A stretch of DNA of 64,000 nucleotides from NCBI GenBank assembly GCA_019321725.1, contig CM033121.1:2976001-3040000 (forward strand), in the 5' to 3' direction. This stretch comes from Paulownia fortunei (lineage: Eukaryota; Streptophyta; Magnoliopsida; Lamiales; Paulowniaceae). Made by a program: the position numbers and the translations under genes. The stretch's first letter is position 1; each line of letters starts with the position of its first letter. Shown here piece after piece: positions 36,575 to 49,049 of this stretch. The notes below the pieces were generated by a model. The model was given only the letters and a program-made list of their open reading frames with translations, had not been told where the DNA came from and searched no databases.

Positions 36575-39500
36575 ATGAAGTTTGGTAAAGAATTTGCATC
36601 ACAGGTGGTGCCAGAATGGCAAGAAGCATATATGAATTATGAGTTCTTGAAAACTCTTTTGAAAGAAATCCAACTCTTCAAGCAAAGAAATAAGCCGGCT
36701 GCAGCCAGGTCGAATGGCCTGAGGCGAAACCTCACCCTTTATAGAGCTTTCAGTGGCCTAACACAAAGGGTAAATTCTCCAAGAACCCAAACAGCATCTG
36801 ATATGGAAAATCAGGTCATTCTTGTGAACAATGTGAGGCGGGACGGGGTCGAAGGTTCCGAGACTATGTTTCTGATGGCAGCAGATGAAGGAGGAGAGTA
36901 TGAGCTGGTTTATTTCAAAAGGTTGGATGATGAGTTTAATAAGGTATTGAAGTTTTACAAGCTGAAAGTGGAGGAGGTGATGAAGGAGGCTGCTGTGTTG
37001 AATAAGCAAATGGAAGCTCTAATTGCTTTTCGAGTTAAGGTGGAGAATCCAAAAGGATGGACAAATAGCGTGGAGGAAACTATTCAGCTTGCTTCAGATG
37101 TTGCAGCTTCTAGAGCTGCATTATCTGCTACCACTCCATCTGCAGCAAGAGCAAGCAGTAAGTACATGTTCTTGATGAAAAACTGCACATTGATTTCTTC
37201 ACAAGAAGTGTCTTTTAATGTCCTTGGTGTTTCTTATATAATATTAATAATTTCATTTACTGAGATGAAAATTTCCTGAAACTAAAGTAACAAATTTTTG
37301 TATTTATTGATGCAGGAAGAGTTCCAATGGATTTTATAGATGAAGAAAGTTCGAGCAATCAGGGGCAGTCAGATGAATCAGGTGTTGATAGTGAAGATGG
37401 CAGGGAGATGAAACCAGTAAATTTAAAGATTCAAGAATATAAGCAGAATGACATTAGGCCCATAAGACCACCACCTTTAGAGATACTTCAACATGTAAAG
37501 TTTAACACCACTCAAGAAACTCCTCGGTCGACAATTAAAGGGTTTCTCAATCTCCCTAACCTAAGAGACTTGAAGTTCAGTAAGGATAATTTGAAGAAAG
37601 CAGAAGAACAACTTAAAAAGGCTTTTGTCGAATTCTACCACAAGCTAAGGCTTCTAAAAAGCTACAGGTAAGCAGCCAGATATTCTAGTTTATGAAAGTT
37701 TATTCTTCTTAATTGTTTTTCAAGGATGTATTTACCTACTGTCTGTGTAAATGCAACAGTTTCCTCAATATTATGGCATTCTCAAAAATCATGAAGAAAT
37801 ATGATAAGGTATCTGCCCAAACAATCTCTTTAAATGTTAAATTAAAATCAATTGAGAAATTTCTATAATGTGATTATTTCCAAAATTATGTCAGTTAAGC
37901 CCCCGCCCCCCTTTTTTGCACTAGAAATCACATGGACGAGCATATCAGTTACATGTCTGGTCTTATCTTATTCCAGATTGCTTCAAGAATTGCGTCAAAA
38001 TCTTACATGAAAATGGTTGATAATTCCTACCTCGGCAGCTCGGACAAGGTGAGCTTTACATTCAACAAAGAAAATCAAAGCCAATTGATTTATTATGTAG
38101 AAAGTGTTGTATAAGTTACTGGAAGCTCAATGTTTATCAAAAGTCTCATATATAATTCATCAGAAAGTTGCAATATTGAGATGAGTTTGCTTGTGTTGCT
38201 ATAGGTCAGCAAATTGATGGAAAGGGTAGAAGTTACTTTCATCAAGCATTTCTCCAACTCAAATCGCAGTAAAGGGATGAATATCTTAAGGCCAAAGAAG
38301 AAAAAGGAAAGGCATAGGGTAACATTCTCTATGGGTAAGATGTTCTACTTTTCTGTGATCCACTCTTATTAAGTGACCTTCATTCTTTAAGAAGCTCTTA
38401 ATTAATCTTTTTGTACCATATATTTGCAGGATTTCTAGTTGGCTGCACAATTGCTCTTATATTGGCCCTCGTTTTAATAATACGTGCACGCAATCTCCTA
38501 GATAAGGCAGGGAGAGTACTGTACATGGAAACTATGTTTCCTCTTTACAGGTATATCCTTGTTCATCTTTCTATGTTCTTGAATCTTGATGTCCAAAATC
38601 TATAGTTGAACCAGAACAATGGAAGATATGCATATTAAAACTTAGTTATTTGAAAGATTCAGAATATGCTTTTCATCTTTAAAGCTAACACTTAAGAGTC
38701 AAGTTAAATTTCTGTTACAGTTTGTTTGGGTTCATTGTTCTACACATGCTGATGTATGCTGCAAACATACACTTCTGGAGGCGATATCGAGTCAATTATT
38801 CATTTATATTTGGTTTCAAAGAAGGAACAGAACTGGGCTACAGAGAGGTTCTGCTCCTTGGTTTCTGTTTAAGTGTGCTAGCTCTAGCAAGTGTACTTGC
38901 CAATCTGGATATGGAAATGGATCCAGTGACTCAGGACTATAAAGCCATAACAGAACTCCTTCCTCTTGGATTAGTATTGGTAAAAGATATGCTCACATTA
39001 AATTTTAATCTCAGTTCTTAAAAATATAAATCTTCAAGATATACTCAATTCGAAGTTACCCTTTTTGGCAGCTCGTAATTGTCATTATGCTCTGCCCTTT
39101 AAACATCATATACCGTTCAAGTCGCTTCTTCCTACTTGTCTGCCTATTCCATTGTGTCTTAGCTCCTCTCTATAAGGTAAACAGAGTATCATCATCCTGC
39201 TGATGGATTTAGGGAACTAATATATGCTCTTACTTATATTTCTATATCTACTCCATGCAGGTTTCACTACCAGACTTCTTCTTAGCAGACCAGCTTACAA
39301 GCCAGGTTCTACATTCACTTTAATCAGCTGTACAGCTTCAGTTTTCTCAATTGCCGTATATTACAGAAAATAACTCTTGCAATCTTCATGTAGGTTCAAG
39401 CTCTTAGGAGTCTAGAGTTCTATATTTGCTACTATGGTTGGGGAGACTACAAACTAAGGCAAAACAGTTGCAAGACAACTAATGTTTTCAACACTTTTTC

Positions 39501-40552
39501 TTTTGTTGTAGCTGCAATACCATACTGGTGGCGCCTCCTTCAGGTGCATAATCAACCATCTGAAAGTAACTTGCTAATGCAACGGCATACATTATGACAA
39601 GCAGGACTGACGTAATTTTTTGATTGCTTTAGTGTCTACGGCGCCTGTATGAAGAGAAAGATGTTAGGCAAGGGTACAATGGCTTGAAGTCTTTGTCAAC
39701 TATCGTGGCAGTTTGTTCCAGAACAGCCTATACCCTCAACAGAGGAGCTAGTTGGAAGTTAGTAGCCTGGACAGCCTCAGTCATTGCGACAATCTTTAGC
39801 ACATATTGGGACATTGTTATGGACTGGGGGCTTTTCCAGCGCAACTCTAAGAACCGATGGTTGAGAGACAAGCTACTTATCCCACACAAAAGTGTGTACT
39901 TTTTAGCCATGGTGAGTTTTAAGAATAGAGACTTTGAGAGATCTAGTTTTTGTGCCAAGTGACTGTTGAGTTGACAGTATTTATTCTTCTATTGCAGGTC
40001 TTGAATGTCTTGTTAAGATTAGCCTGGATGCAGACTGTGATGAATATCACAATTTTTTCCTTGCATAGGCAGACAATGATTGCACTTGTAGCTTCTCTAG
40101 AGATCATTCGTCGTGGTTTATGGAACTTTTTCAGGTACTTGTGACATTACATGCTAAACCCCTTTTGTTAGAATCTGTTGAATTAATATGTTACTTTGCT
40201 GTTTCTGGACATTTCATGACACTACCAAGTAGATTTATGAGCCATCTAATGTGAATATGATTATGTGACAACGTAAAATGCTAATATCACTATATGTAAT
40301 CTAACTGCACAACCCCACATGGGCAGTATCCTAATAAGTGGCATCTCATGAATCGCTATTTGTTTTGACAGCATCTGGTACAAGTTTACTCAAGGTTGAT
40401 GCCTCCACTTAAATATAAATTGTCAAACGTAATCTGTTTCTTGGATGTGCAGGCTGGAGAACGAACATCTTAACAATGTTGGCAAATATCGTGCTTTCAA
40501 ATCAGTGCCATTACCTTTCAATTATGATGAAGATGAGGATAAAGATGAGTAG
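36575..40552 (+). CDS. PHO1;H3: PHO1-family phosphate exporter (SPX-EXS), intact
   Basis: Thirteen exons: 36575-37157, 37316-37667, 37760-37808, 37977-38048, 38205-38334, 38430-38550, 38721-38979, 39072-39176, 39261-39305, 39394-39543, 39633-39911, 39998-40134, 40453-40552, giving 793 aa in consistent phase. The N-terminal SPX domain senses inositol pyrophosphates: it starts [20 protein letters not shown] and includes the KIMKKYDK helix with the basic ligand-binding surface. Membrane helices begin at [19 protein letters not shown]. The EXS domain contains [52 protein letters not shown] and [18 protein letters not shown]; the C-terminus is acidic. PHO1 proteins export inorganic phosphate for xylem loading. 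The symbol rests on family plus position (At1g14040 is PHO1;H3); other PHO1;H members are close. It faces a second PHO1 gene at 46005-51983. Confidence 0.93.
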
Positions 40553-42991
40553 AATTATTGCTGGACTGTTTTACACGGGAGACGAATAAAACAGGACAAT
40601 AAAATTATATCAACAGCAGTAGAGGATAAATCTTTCCACCTCCTTATGGTCACATTCTTTGATTGTTTATGCACTTCTAATTGTAACCTGCCAACAGTCA
40701 CATATTGTAAAGTCCTTTTTGCATAATGTTTGATTGATTCAGCCATACCCAAATTCTTAATTCACAAAATAGAACTTGGAAATATGATACTTGATGACCA
40801 ACCAATTCTGGTAACATTTATCCAACAGTGTAAATAAACTAGATAACGACGAAGAATAGCATAAAGTCGCAGATCACCCATTCAATTTCTTGGTTGATTT
40901 GTGCTTCTCTCAGAGCAATTCTCAGCTCACATATAGTTTCTTGCATCATACACACTTCAACACATAGCATGCTGTAAGCAAGATACAACTATGAAATAGT
41001 CATCGCCGCCTCAAAATCTTGCGCATTGACACGACTATACTGCAAGAATCTATTCTACAATGTCTGCAGGTCAATGAAAATGCATCAAAGTCCACACACC
41101 CAGAGATAGAAGCACAAAACAGGCACCAACACCTTCATACAGATGTGTAAGCGTCAAATAACACACACAAATAAAGCTCAACACTACATGAAATAAAGAA
41201 GAATGTTAGATATGTGCAACGCAAACACCATCTTTTGATAACTGGCCTGCTCAAAATTCAACTTTGCAGACTCTTCTTTCCTTCTTGTTTAACAAAGACC
41301 CTGAGATTTCTTACGAGCAGAAAACTGACCAATTCAAGGAAACAAAAACAAAGAAAAATTTGCACTGAGAAAAATATTTTGAACAAATAAAGTAGTTTAT
41401 TCTGGATTCTGATAAGTATATCATTATCTTGCAGCAGAAGCAATCTGTGTATGCTATCTGCTTTTCGGATGACAAAAGCATAAATCCCTTGTTGTCAAAA
41501 GTTGCCTTTTCATATTCATTTTAAGGGCATAGCAGATATAATTTTCGCTCTTTCTCCAAGTAAACCTTGTTACCAGAAAACTCCTACAAAAGGACTCTAG
41601 GAGTAATCTAGAGTCCTTCCTGAGTGTGTGTAGCATATTGGTATTATGCAATTTCAACTTTCTTTTAAGTGCTACAACCTTTAGTCTCTGAAACAACAAC
41701 AAATAAACCTTCAACTTTTACCTCTTCTACATTCTAACAAAGGCTAAAAGAAAATCAAATTTTTGAGCTCTCAAAATTATGCATTTCTAGTTGATAAAGA
41801 TTGAAGCAGTCTCTCAAGAAATTTCATCATAAAGGTTCAAAGAGATAACAAGTTTAACAACGAACATATTCGCCTTTTTATGAAATTCATACCCGTCAAT
41901 AGAAAATATTTAATTGGTCCATAACCACTAGGGTGGTTGCAACAGAAGGCAATAAGTTAAAGATTCCGTGAATAACCTATCAGGCCTTATCAAACCCATC
42001 AACAGAAGCTTAACATAAGGAGAACATAAAATACATGATTGAAGTCAACAACTTTGAGGAAAGTCCATAGTAAGGACCTCAACTGAAGAAGCTCTTTTTG
42101 GAAAACATAAAAGTTGTCTTGTTCACATGCATATCATGGACATACGCGCATACACATGCACACATTCATTTTACTGGGTGGTGGATACGAGGTGGGTGGG
42201 AGGATTTATTATGGCATTAACAGCCGAAACTTGAACAGAGACTCCAAAAGGAGACCCTGTCAGAAACTATAGCAAGAATCAGATTCAAATAAACAAGCTC
42301 CAAAAAATGCCAAATGTCTGCCAACCAGAATCTACATAACAAGTATTGACAAGAGTGGTAATATGTTGAACTCAATTCAGTGCCAAAGTGTTGAAGCTTC
42401 TACTAGATATGATTTAAAACCAAATGGCATTCTTCATTATCTCATTGGAAGGTGCATCTATCTCATGGAAATAAATACTTTGTATTCTTCATTTATCTCC
42501 AACAAAGCCACCCACAGACTTGTAAATCAAATATTCTGAGCTTGCAACCAAATACCAGTAATGTAATCAACATGCAGGCCTGGCTAAAAATATATGAATT
42601 TCCAAGTAAAATAACTATGTTGCTTAATCACATTTTCCTCTTTTATCTAACCAGAGTGTTGCACATTTTCACCTCACATCCAAAGAAAAAAATAAAAAAT
42701 TATCAAACCATTGAGGCAGCATAATGCAAGACATAAAAAGCATATAGACATAGTTTCCTCATTCCCCAAAATAAGTTGATTTCACAAGTTAAGATCAGCA
42801 ATATGCATTGAAAGAATTTCCTTTTAATATTCAATACAATTATTCAAAACATACTAATTTGTGTCTGAAACTCTTTAAGTTTTGAGTTAAATTACCTCAG
42901 AGAAAATTATCCTAAATCCTCACATGTCCAATCAGCAATAAGAACAGTTAAACGAAAAAAGCTCAACAATCAAAGCCCTACCAAAATAAGA
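40553..42991. other. Convergent 3' region between PHO1 and the GCK gene
   Basis: Nearly 2.4 kb without a recognisable gene. It should contain the 3' UTRs of both neighbours. ORFs of at most 90 residues here have no family resemblance, and no clear repeat or RNA gene is seen. Confidence 0.6.
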
Positions 42992-43654
42992 CTATTTCTT
43001 TTGATCAGAACCACCCAAAGTTTCCTCCTTTTCCTTCTTTCCTGATTCTTCGCCTCCTCCTCCTTGGTTATTCAACCTTTCTTTCTCTTCCTCCAATTGC
43101 TTCGCAGCCTCCTCCTCAGCAGCTTTCTCTGCCTGCAAAAGGGGAGCATAATAATCAGAATGCGCCTCCATACACTTCTTAAGAGCTGCAGTTGCCTGAA
43201 AACACTTCTCCACAATATCCTCTTTGTTCTTCTCTCCTTCCTCCACACACTTCTCCCATTCTACAAATGTGTCTTTACATCCACCCCCTTTCATAAACAA
43301 GCAAAATCCACATTCACCCTCCTCTTCTTCTCCTTCCTCATCACCGTCTCCGTCTTTGATCGATTTTTCCAAATCTTCTTCAGAAAGGGTCTCCTGAATC
43401 GGCGATCTGAATTCTTCTGAATCTTTTGCCAAAAAGGTCTCCTTTTCTGCTGGATTTTCTTGAACTCCTGCAGTCTTTGTATCTGTTGGCGGCTCTCGAA
43501 TTGGGGTTTTTGATTCTTGGCTTTTGGGCTGCTGGGCTGGTTTGGGTTGATGGGGTTGCGGGGAATTTGAAGAAGACATGGTTCCGGGGCTTGCGGTGGC
43601 GGTGGGGGAGGAGCTGGAGTTTGGTTGTGAAGGCGTGGACAAAATGTCTCCCAT
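42992..43654 (-). CDS. GCK domain-containing protein (intronless)
   Basis: 220 aa in one exon. The N-terminal half (residues 1-112) is disordered, Pro/Ser/Gln-rich, then acidic. The GCK domain (about 113-172) has a CGFC pair (Cys115, Cys118), then Cys126-x9-Cys136 and Cys151-x9-Cys161. The C-terminus is a charged Glu/Lys helix with KKEKEE-type sequence. The biochemical role of GCK proteins is not established. The CxxC followed by twin Cx9C recalls the Mia40/CHCH helical hairpin of the mitochondrial intermembrane space, but no mitochondrial presequence is evident. It corresponds, as I remember, to the GCK gene At1g14060, near PHO1;H3. The ATG at 43654 is the first in frame. Confidence 0.9.
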   Translation of the reverse strand: MGDILSTPSQPNSSSSPTATASPGTMSSSNSPQPHQPKPAQQPKSQESKTPIREPPTDTKTAGVQENPAEKETFLAKDSEEFRSPIQETLSEEDLEKSIKDGDGDEEGEEEEGECGFCLFMKGGGCKDTFVEWEKCVEEGEKNKEDIVEKCFQATAALKKCMEAHSDYYAPLLQAEKAAEEEAAKQLEEEKERLNNQGGGGEESGKKEKEETLGGSDQKK

Positions 43655-43710
43655 GGCTGCTGGTCTTAAAACCTCTATTCTTAAACCCCCTTTCTTTCTC
43701 CAAATTAGAA

Positions 43711-43719
43711 TATTTTATA
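43711..43719 (-). promoter_or_regulatory. TATA-box candidate for the GCK gene
   Basis: On the minus strand this reads tataaaata, 57 bp upstream of the ATG at 43654. That would place the transcription start about 25-35 bp before the ATG, leaving a very short leader. Confidence 0.4.
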
Positions 43720-46004
43720 CATTTTTTTTTCTTTTTTACGTTATTTGCTTTTTCAGGGTCAACAGAATTTTTTTTTTGGACTGTAAATATTCAGCATATC
43801 TTGGTATAAACAAGCCAATTTCGCAATGGGTAGGGTAGGTGTGGAGGGTTCGATTCGCCTTATATCTGTTTTGATTGGGCAAGTTTTAATAATATAAATA
43901 AATTTAAATTAAATTTTAAATTTTTAATTTTTAATTTCGAGACGGTCCAATTTTGACCCATTTATATAAATTTTTTAGATTTTTTTAAGATAATAATATT
44001 ATTTTTAAAAAATATAATTTTTAATATTTTTTAAATTATAAAACAGTCCAACGGTTCTACTCATTAAATTTAAATTTGGGTTGAATTTGAGTTTTTAAAA
44101 ATATTAACCATTAGATGTCGACGCCAAACAAATTTGATCAAAACCCGACGTATTGTTATTCCTATCAATTTCAATTTAAAATTGATAAATTCAACTGAAA
44201 TTATTTTTTTAATTTTTTTCAGAAAATAATATACATTCTTTAAATAATGTTCCCATAAAAAAAGAAGTACTTTAAAGGTAGAAAGAATTGACAGCTTAAA
44301 TTCAAGTTCAAGTACCAAACTTGCGTGAATTGATTTCAACCTTCTCATTGCGTGAATTGATTTTTGGCTCAGCTAATTCAATTGTAATAGTACTATAAAA
44401 CGAGAATTGTGTTTAACATTTTTTTTTATTCTATAGAATTTTTTGTATGTTATGTTCTTGTAGAATATGCAATGAAATAATTAATATTATTATTATTTTT
44501 TCACAAAATTTACGGTAGAAATTCTGCCAAAAATCTTTGAATAGAAAAAGTATGAGGTACGGCTAAATAAAATTGAATCATACGGAAATAAAATTACAAC
44601 TTATTTATAGGTCATTTTTTTTTATGTTTATATAGTTTTGTATCACTTTCGGAATTAGGTTAATTAAATGTTCACAGTGGGTTCAATAATGGTATTACGT
44701 GTCGATCGAAATTCCAAATTGCCACTTAAATTTTGAATTTCTTGAGTATCCAAAATGAAATCCAACTTTTAGTTTAATTTTTGTTGAGTTTCCATCAAAA
44801 TTTTGTAATTTTCCAAAATTCTATTGAAATTTCAAAATTTTCTGAAATTTTGAGTGATATTAAAATATTTTATATTTTAAATAATAATAACTCATAATAA
44901 ATTAATAATAAAAATATTACTTTTAATTAATAACTTAATAATGAAATGATATTGAAAATCTTGTACAAAATATTTTTCAAAATATAGACTTACAAATAAT
45001 TTAAGTTAGAGGGTAATTTTAAATTATTATTTTTTTAAAACAATAAATATTTATTTATGATACTATTAATCTATTGAAGCTCTACAATGTGCGACCGTAA
45101 GTGTATTACCTTCATATTTTTGTTGATTTGCAATACAATCAACATTTAATTCATGCACTAAGTATTGTTAATTAATTAGTAATTTGTATTTACAATATGA
45201 AAATAGAGTTAGGAGAGATACCAACAATAGTAATTTTGATGATCATAGGAACTATATATAGTTTTGAATGATGGATTTTATGAATATTTATGTGCTTTGT
45301 TTATGATGTTTAATCGTTATTTCACCATTAAATCATAATTACTATTATTTTTTTAAATTGCGGGCAACAGATGCATAACCATATCATATGATCAAACTCA
45401 ACATACTTTTATGTACAAATATTTTAGTTTAAATTCTGCATAATTCTGTTAACTAAAATATCCCAAAATTTCATTAAAATTTCAACTGGTTCTATAAATT
45501 TCTATATTTTTTTTAAATCAAATCGATTTTTTTTAATATCTTCAAAATTTAAACCAAAATCTCTATAAATTCACAATTCTAAAATATACATGGAAATTGA
45601 TACTTAATATCTTGAGTTTCACTTAAAGGGTCACCGGACCCGCGACATTACAACCATTAATATGTGGAGTTCAAATCCCAAAACCAACCAAAAATTACAG
45701 GTACACAACATATATAGCTTGTCACACAAATTGTCCAAACATGAATTATCAATTAAAAAATGATGTTTTTCACAAGTGACAAAAGCACAAAGGTAATTTG
45801 TTTTACAGACTTGTTCAGGTAGATTGTATTGTACAACTCTCCCAGAAGAACTCAATCAAAAACAGGCTAAAGGGCAATCATCGAAGCTATTGTGGAAAAA
45901 TATTGAGGTTCCAAGTCATACAACTGATCTCACACATTTTGCAGTACAGCAGTAGCCAGAGTGCTGATGCATGAGTAATAGACGAGAATCTGAGAATCTT
46001 GATA
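43720..46004. other. AT-rich intergenic region between GCK and the second PHO1 gene
   Basis: About 2.3 kb, very AT-rich. The part 43860-44110 resembles 14080-14340 in the order of its phrases and may be a decayed dispersed element. The rest (44700-45620) is low-complexity sequence with repeated aaatttc/aaaatttc phrases. The right end is the 3' UTR of the second PHO1 gene. Confidence 0.5.
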
Positions 46005-48999
46005 CTAGTCTTCCTTGTCGATATCATCGTCATCTTCATCGTCATAGTAAGTAAAAGGAAGTGGCACTGACTTGAATGCTCGGTACCTCCCAACATTGTT
46101 CAAGTGCTCATTCTCCAACCTGATAAAAAGTCATCAAGTTTCTCATAAACATATATACTTGAATTTGTCACAAGATTTTCGATTCAGCACTAATCACTGT
46201 ATACTTCCTGCTAATGCCAATGATCTAACATTTACTTTTAACCCAAACTCAGACACATAAATCAAAAAGGTCTTTGTGTTACTATATTTCAGGCGAATGA
46301 GAGAATCGTCCATGACATAAATTGAATGATGATTACATGAAAAAGAAACTTGAAGCAGTTAGCGAAGTTTTTGTGCGCATGGCAACTTGAGAGTCGTCCA
46401 TGACATAAATTTAATGCTGGCAAAGCTCTTCCATTAAGGCACATCCATGCTCCTCAAGGGAGCATCCATATAGGGCAGAATGATATTAAACCAACTAAAT
46501 AGCTTTTGAAGTAACAGAGCCTCATATATGAAAGCTAAACTACCTGAAGAAGTTCCATAAGCCACGCCGAAGGATTTCTAGGCATGAAAATATTGTTGAT
46601 ATTGTCTTCCCCTGTAATGAATGTACATCAAATGTCAAGACAAGTTGTAGCCAAGCAAATCTGAGAAGAATATCCAAAACCTGCAATAAAATCCAAAAAA
46701 GGTAATTGAGAAGGATAGATAACACAATATAGAACTGCTAAGACCTCAGATTCAATAAATTTTCTGTTACCATAGCCGCAAAGTACACATTTTTGTGCGA
46801 AACGAGAAGCTTCTCTCTCAAAAACAGGTTTTTCGACTTTCTTTGCAGAAGTCCCCAGTCAACAACAATATCCCAATATGTATTCGCTATAGTAGCAATA
46901 GCTGAGCTCACCAAAGCTAACACTTTCCAGGCTGTCTCCTTTCTCAGTTCAAAAGCTGTTCTAATGACAACAGCAACAATTGTCCAGAAATATCTCAAAC
47001 CATTATATCCATGAGCAAAGTCTCTCTCTTCAAACAACCGACGAACACACTACAACAATTGATGAATTATGTCTCAGTGCTTCTCACATGTGCATGTAGG
47101 AATAAAAAGAACATGCTTTGGAATGGGCCCGGAGAGCTTTAATTTTACAGAACATAAAAAACATGAATTACCAGATTAACTTTAACAAAGAACAGGTCAT
47201 TAAAGGACAAAAGAAGGTATTGAAAATTAGTAGTCACACATGACTCTGACATACAAAAAGCACAAAGGATATAATGAACTACATATATATGAATTTTAGA
47301 GGTGAACAAACATAAATGAGCTCTTTGAACTTGAAAAATGCTGTGAATGTTCACGGCGAATTATCAGCATTCTAGAGTGCAAACATTGAGCTTAATCAGA
47401 AGCATGGAAGAGGAAGATAAACACCGTTTAATCCATTGTCATGCATCCTATCACAGCATTTAGAAGGAAAATAAACTAATCTTAAAAAAGAAAAATCTGG
47501 AAAAAGAAAAGGAACAATGGTGAACCTGGAGAAAGCGAACCAGTACGGTATAACTGCAACGATAAAATAGAAAATATTATACACGTCATGACTGTTGCAT
47601 CTTTTCAATCTTCGAGATAATTTTCCCCCACCGTAGAAGCAAATGTAATATTCAAAGCTCCTTATAGCCTGTACCTGCAGTCAAACAGACAACAAACTAC
47701 TTGTAAACATACCTATGGAGTGGCAATCATGACCCAAAACAAATATCAGTATAACATGAAACCTGGCTAGTGAATTGGTCTGCCAAGAAAAAGTCGGGGA
47801 GTGTAACCTACAGAAAATAGATTACTATATCAGGAACTAACTCATTTATATAAATTTGTTCTATGCTATTGAGATTGCAACTGTCCACGTTAAGTTTACC
47901 TTATAAAGTGGAGCACAAATACAACGAAACACGCACTTAATAAGGAAGAAACGACTTGATCGATAGATGATATTGAAGGGGCAAAATGTAATAGCAACAA
48001 CAACCTACATGAAAGCAGATAATTAGGAAAGACATGGAGTAGATGACACAGCAAACGATTGGTAGTTTTCATATCTCACAATGACTAAGCCCAAAGGGAG
48101 AAGTTCAATATAATTTTCATAATGCTGACTTTTTGAGTCCATCTTTACGTGCAAGTGTACTAGGAAAGTGGCAAGAGCAATCACTGCAAGACCATTGCTG
48201 AGGAGAAAGACTTCTCGGTAGCCTAACTCAGTTCCCTGTTTGAATCCAAATATGAACGGATAGTTGATTTTGTAACGCCTCCAAAAATATACGTTTGCAG
48301 CATACACAAGCATGTGAAGGACTATATATGTATAGAAGCTGCAAGAAGTTTAAATTTGATTTCAGTATAATATCAGGGTAGAAAAAGGTGAACTGCAAGT
48401 AGTTTACATTTAGTTTCAGCAGAATTATAGAGTAGACAAAAGCAAATTCAATGAATTCCTTTTTGGTGGTGTATGTTTGTATGAAAAGGAGTTGAAACCA
48501 GTCTCCTTTACCTGTAGAGTGGGAAGATAATATCCATGTATAAGGTTGCACTCTTTTTATGCATTAACTTTCTGTCTTCAATAAGTAGAACAACAGCAAC
48601 TAATAGAGCGATTGAACAACCGGAAAAGAAACCTGGTACCACAAATGATTTAGAAGATAAATAGAGAAGTTTTCAGTTTTGGAAGCATTGAACATCATTG
48701 AGATGCATAACACATCTAGCTTCCAGCTACAGACGGAATAATTCCTAAGATAAAAGCGAAATGTAATTGGCCATGTCACGTACCTGAGAAAAATGTTATG
48801 CGATGCTTTTCTCTCTTCTGTTTTGACCTCAGTAGTTTCATGCCTTCCCGACGGTTGGAATTCAAAAAGTTTTTGATGAAGACCACCTCTACCCTTTCCA
48901 TGAGACTAGTGACCTGTGATCACAGGAAGAAAACTTTAGACCATCATCAATGATTGTTTAAGAAAGCAGCATAAGAGACTGGAAATTAATGATATCTAC

Positions 49000-49049
<50 letters not shown>

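Noticed and set aside
43064..43838. Three long plus-strand ORFs overlapping the GCK gene
   Set aside because: They are antisense shadows of a codon-biased Glu/Lys-rich gene; their translations are low-complexity Phe/Leu-rich and show no domain.
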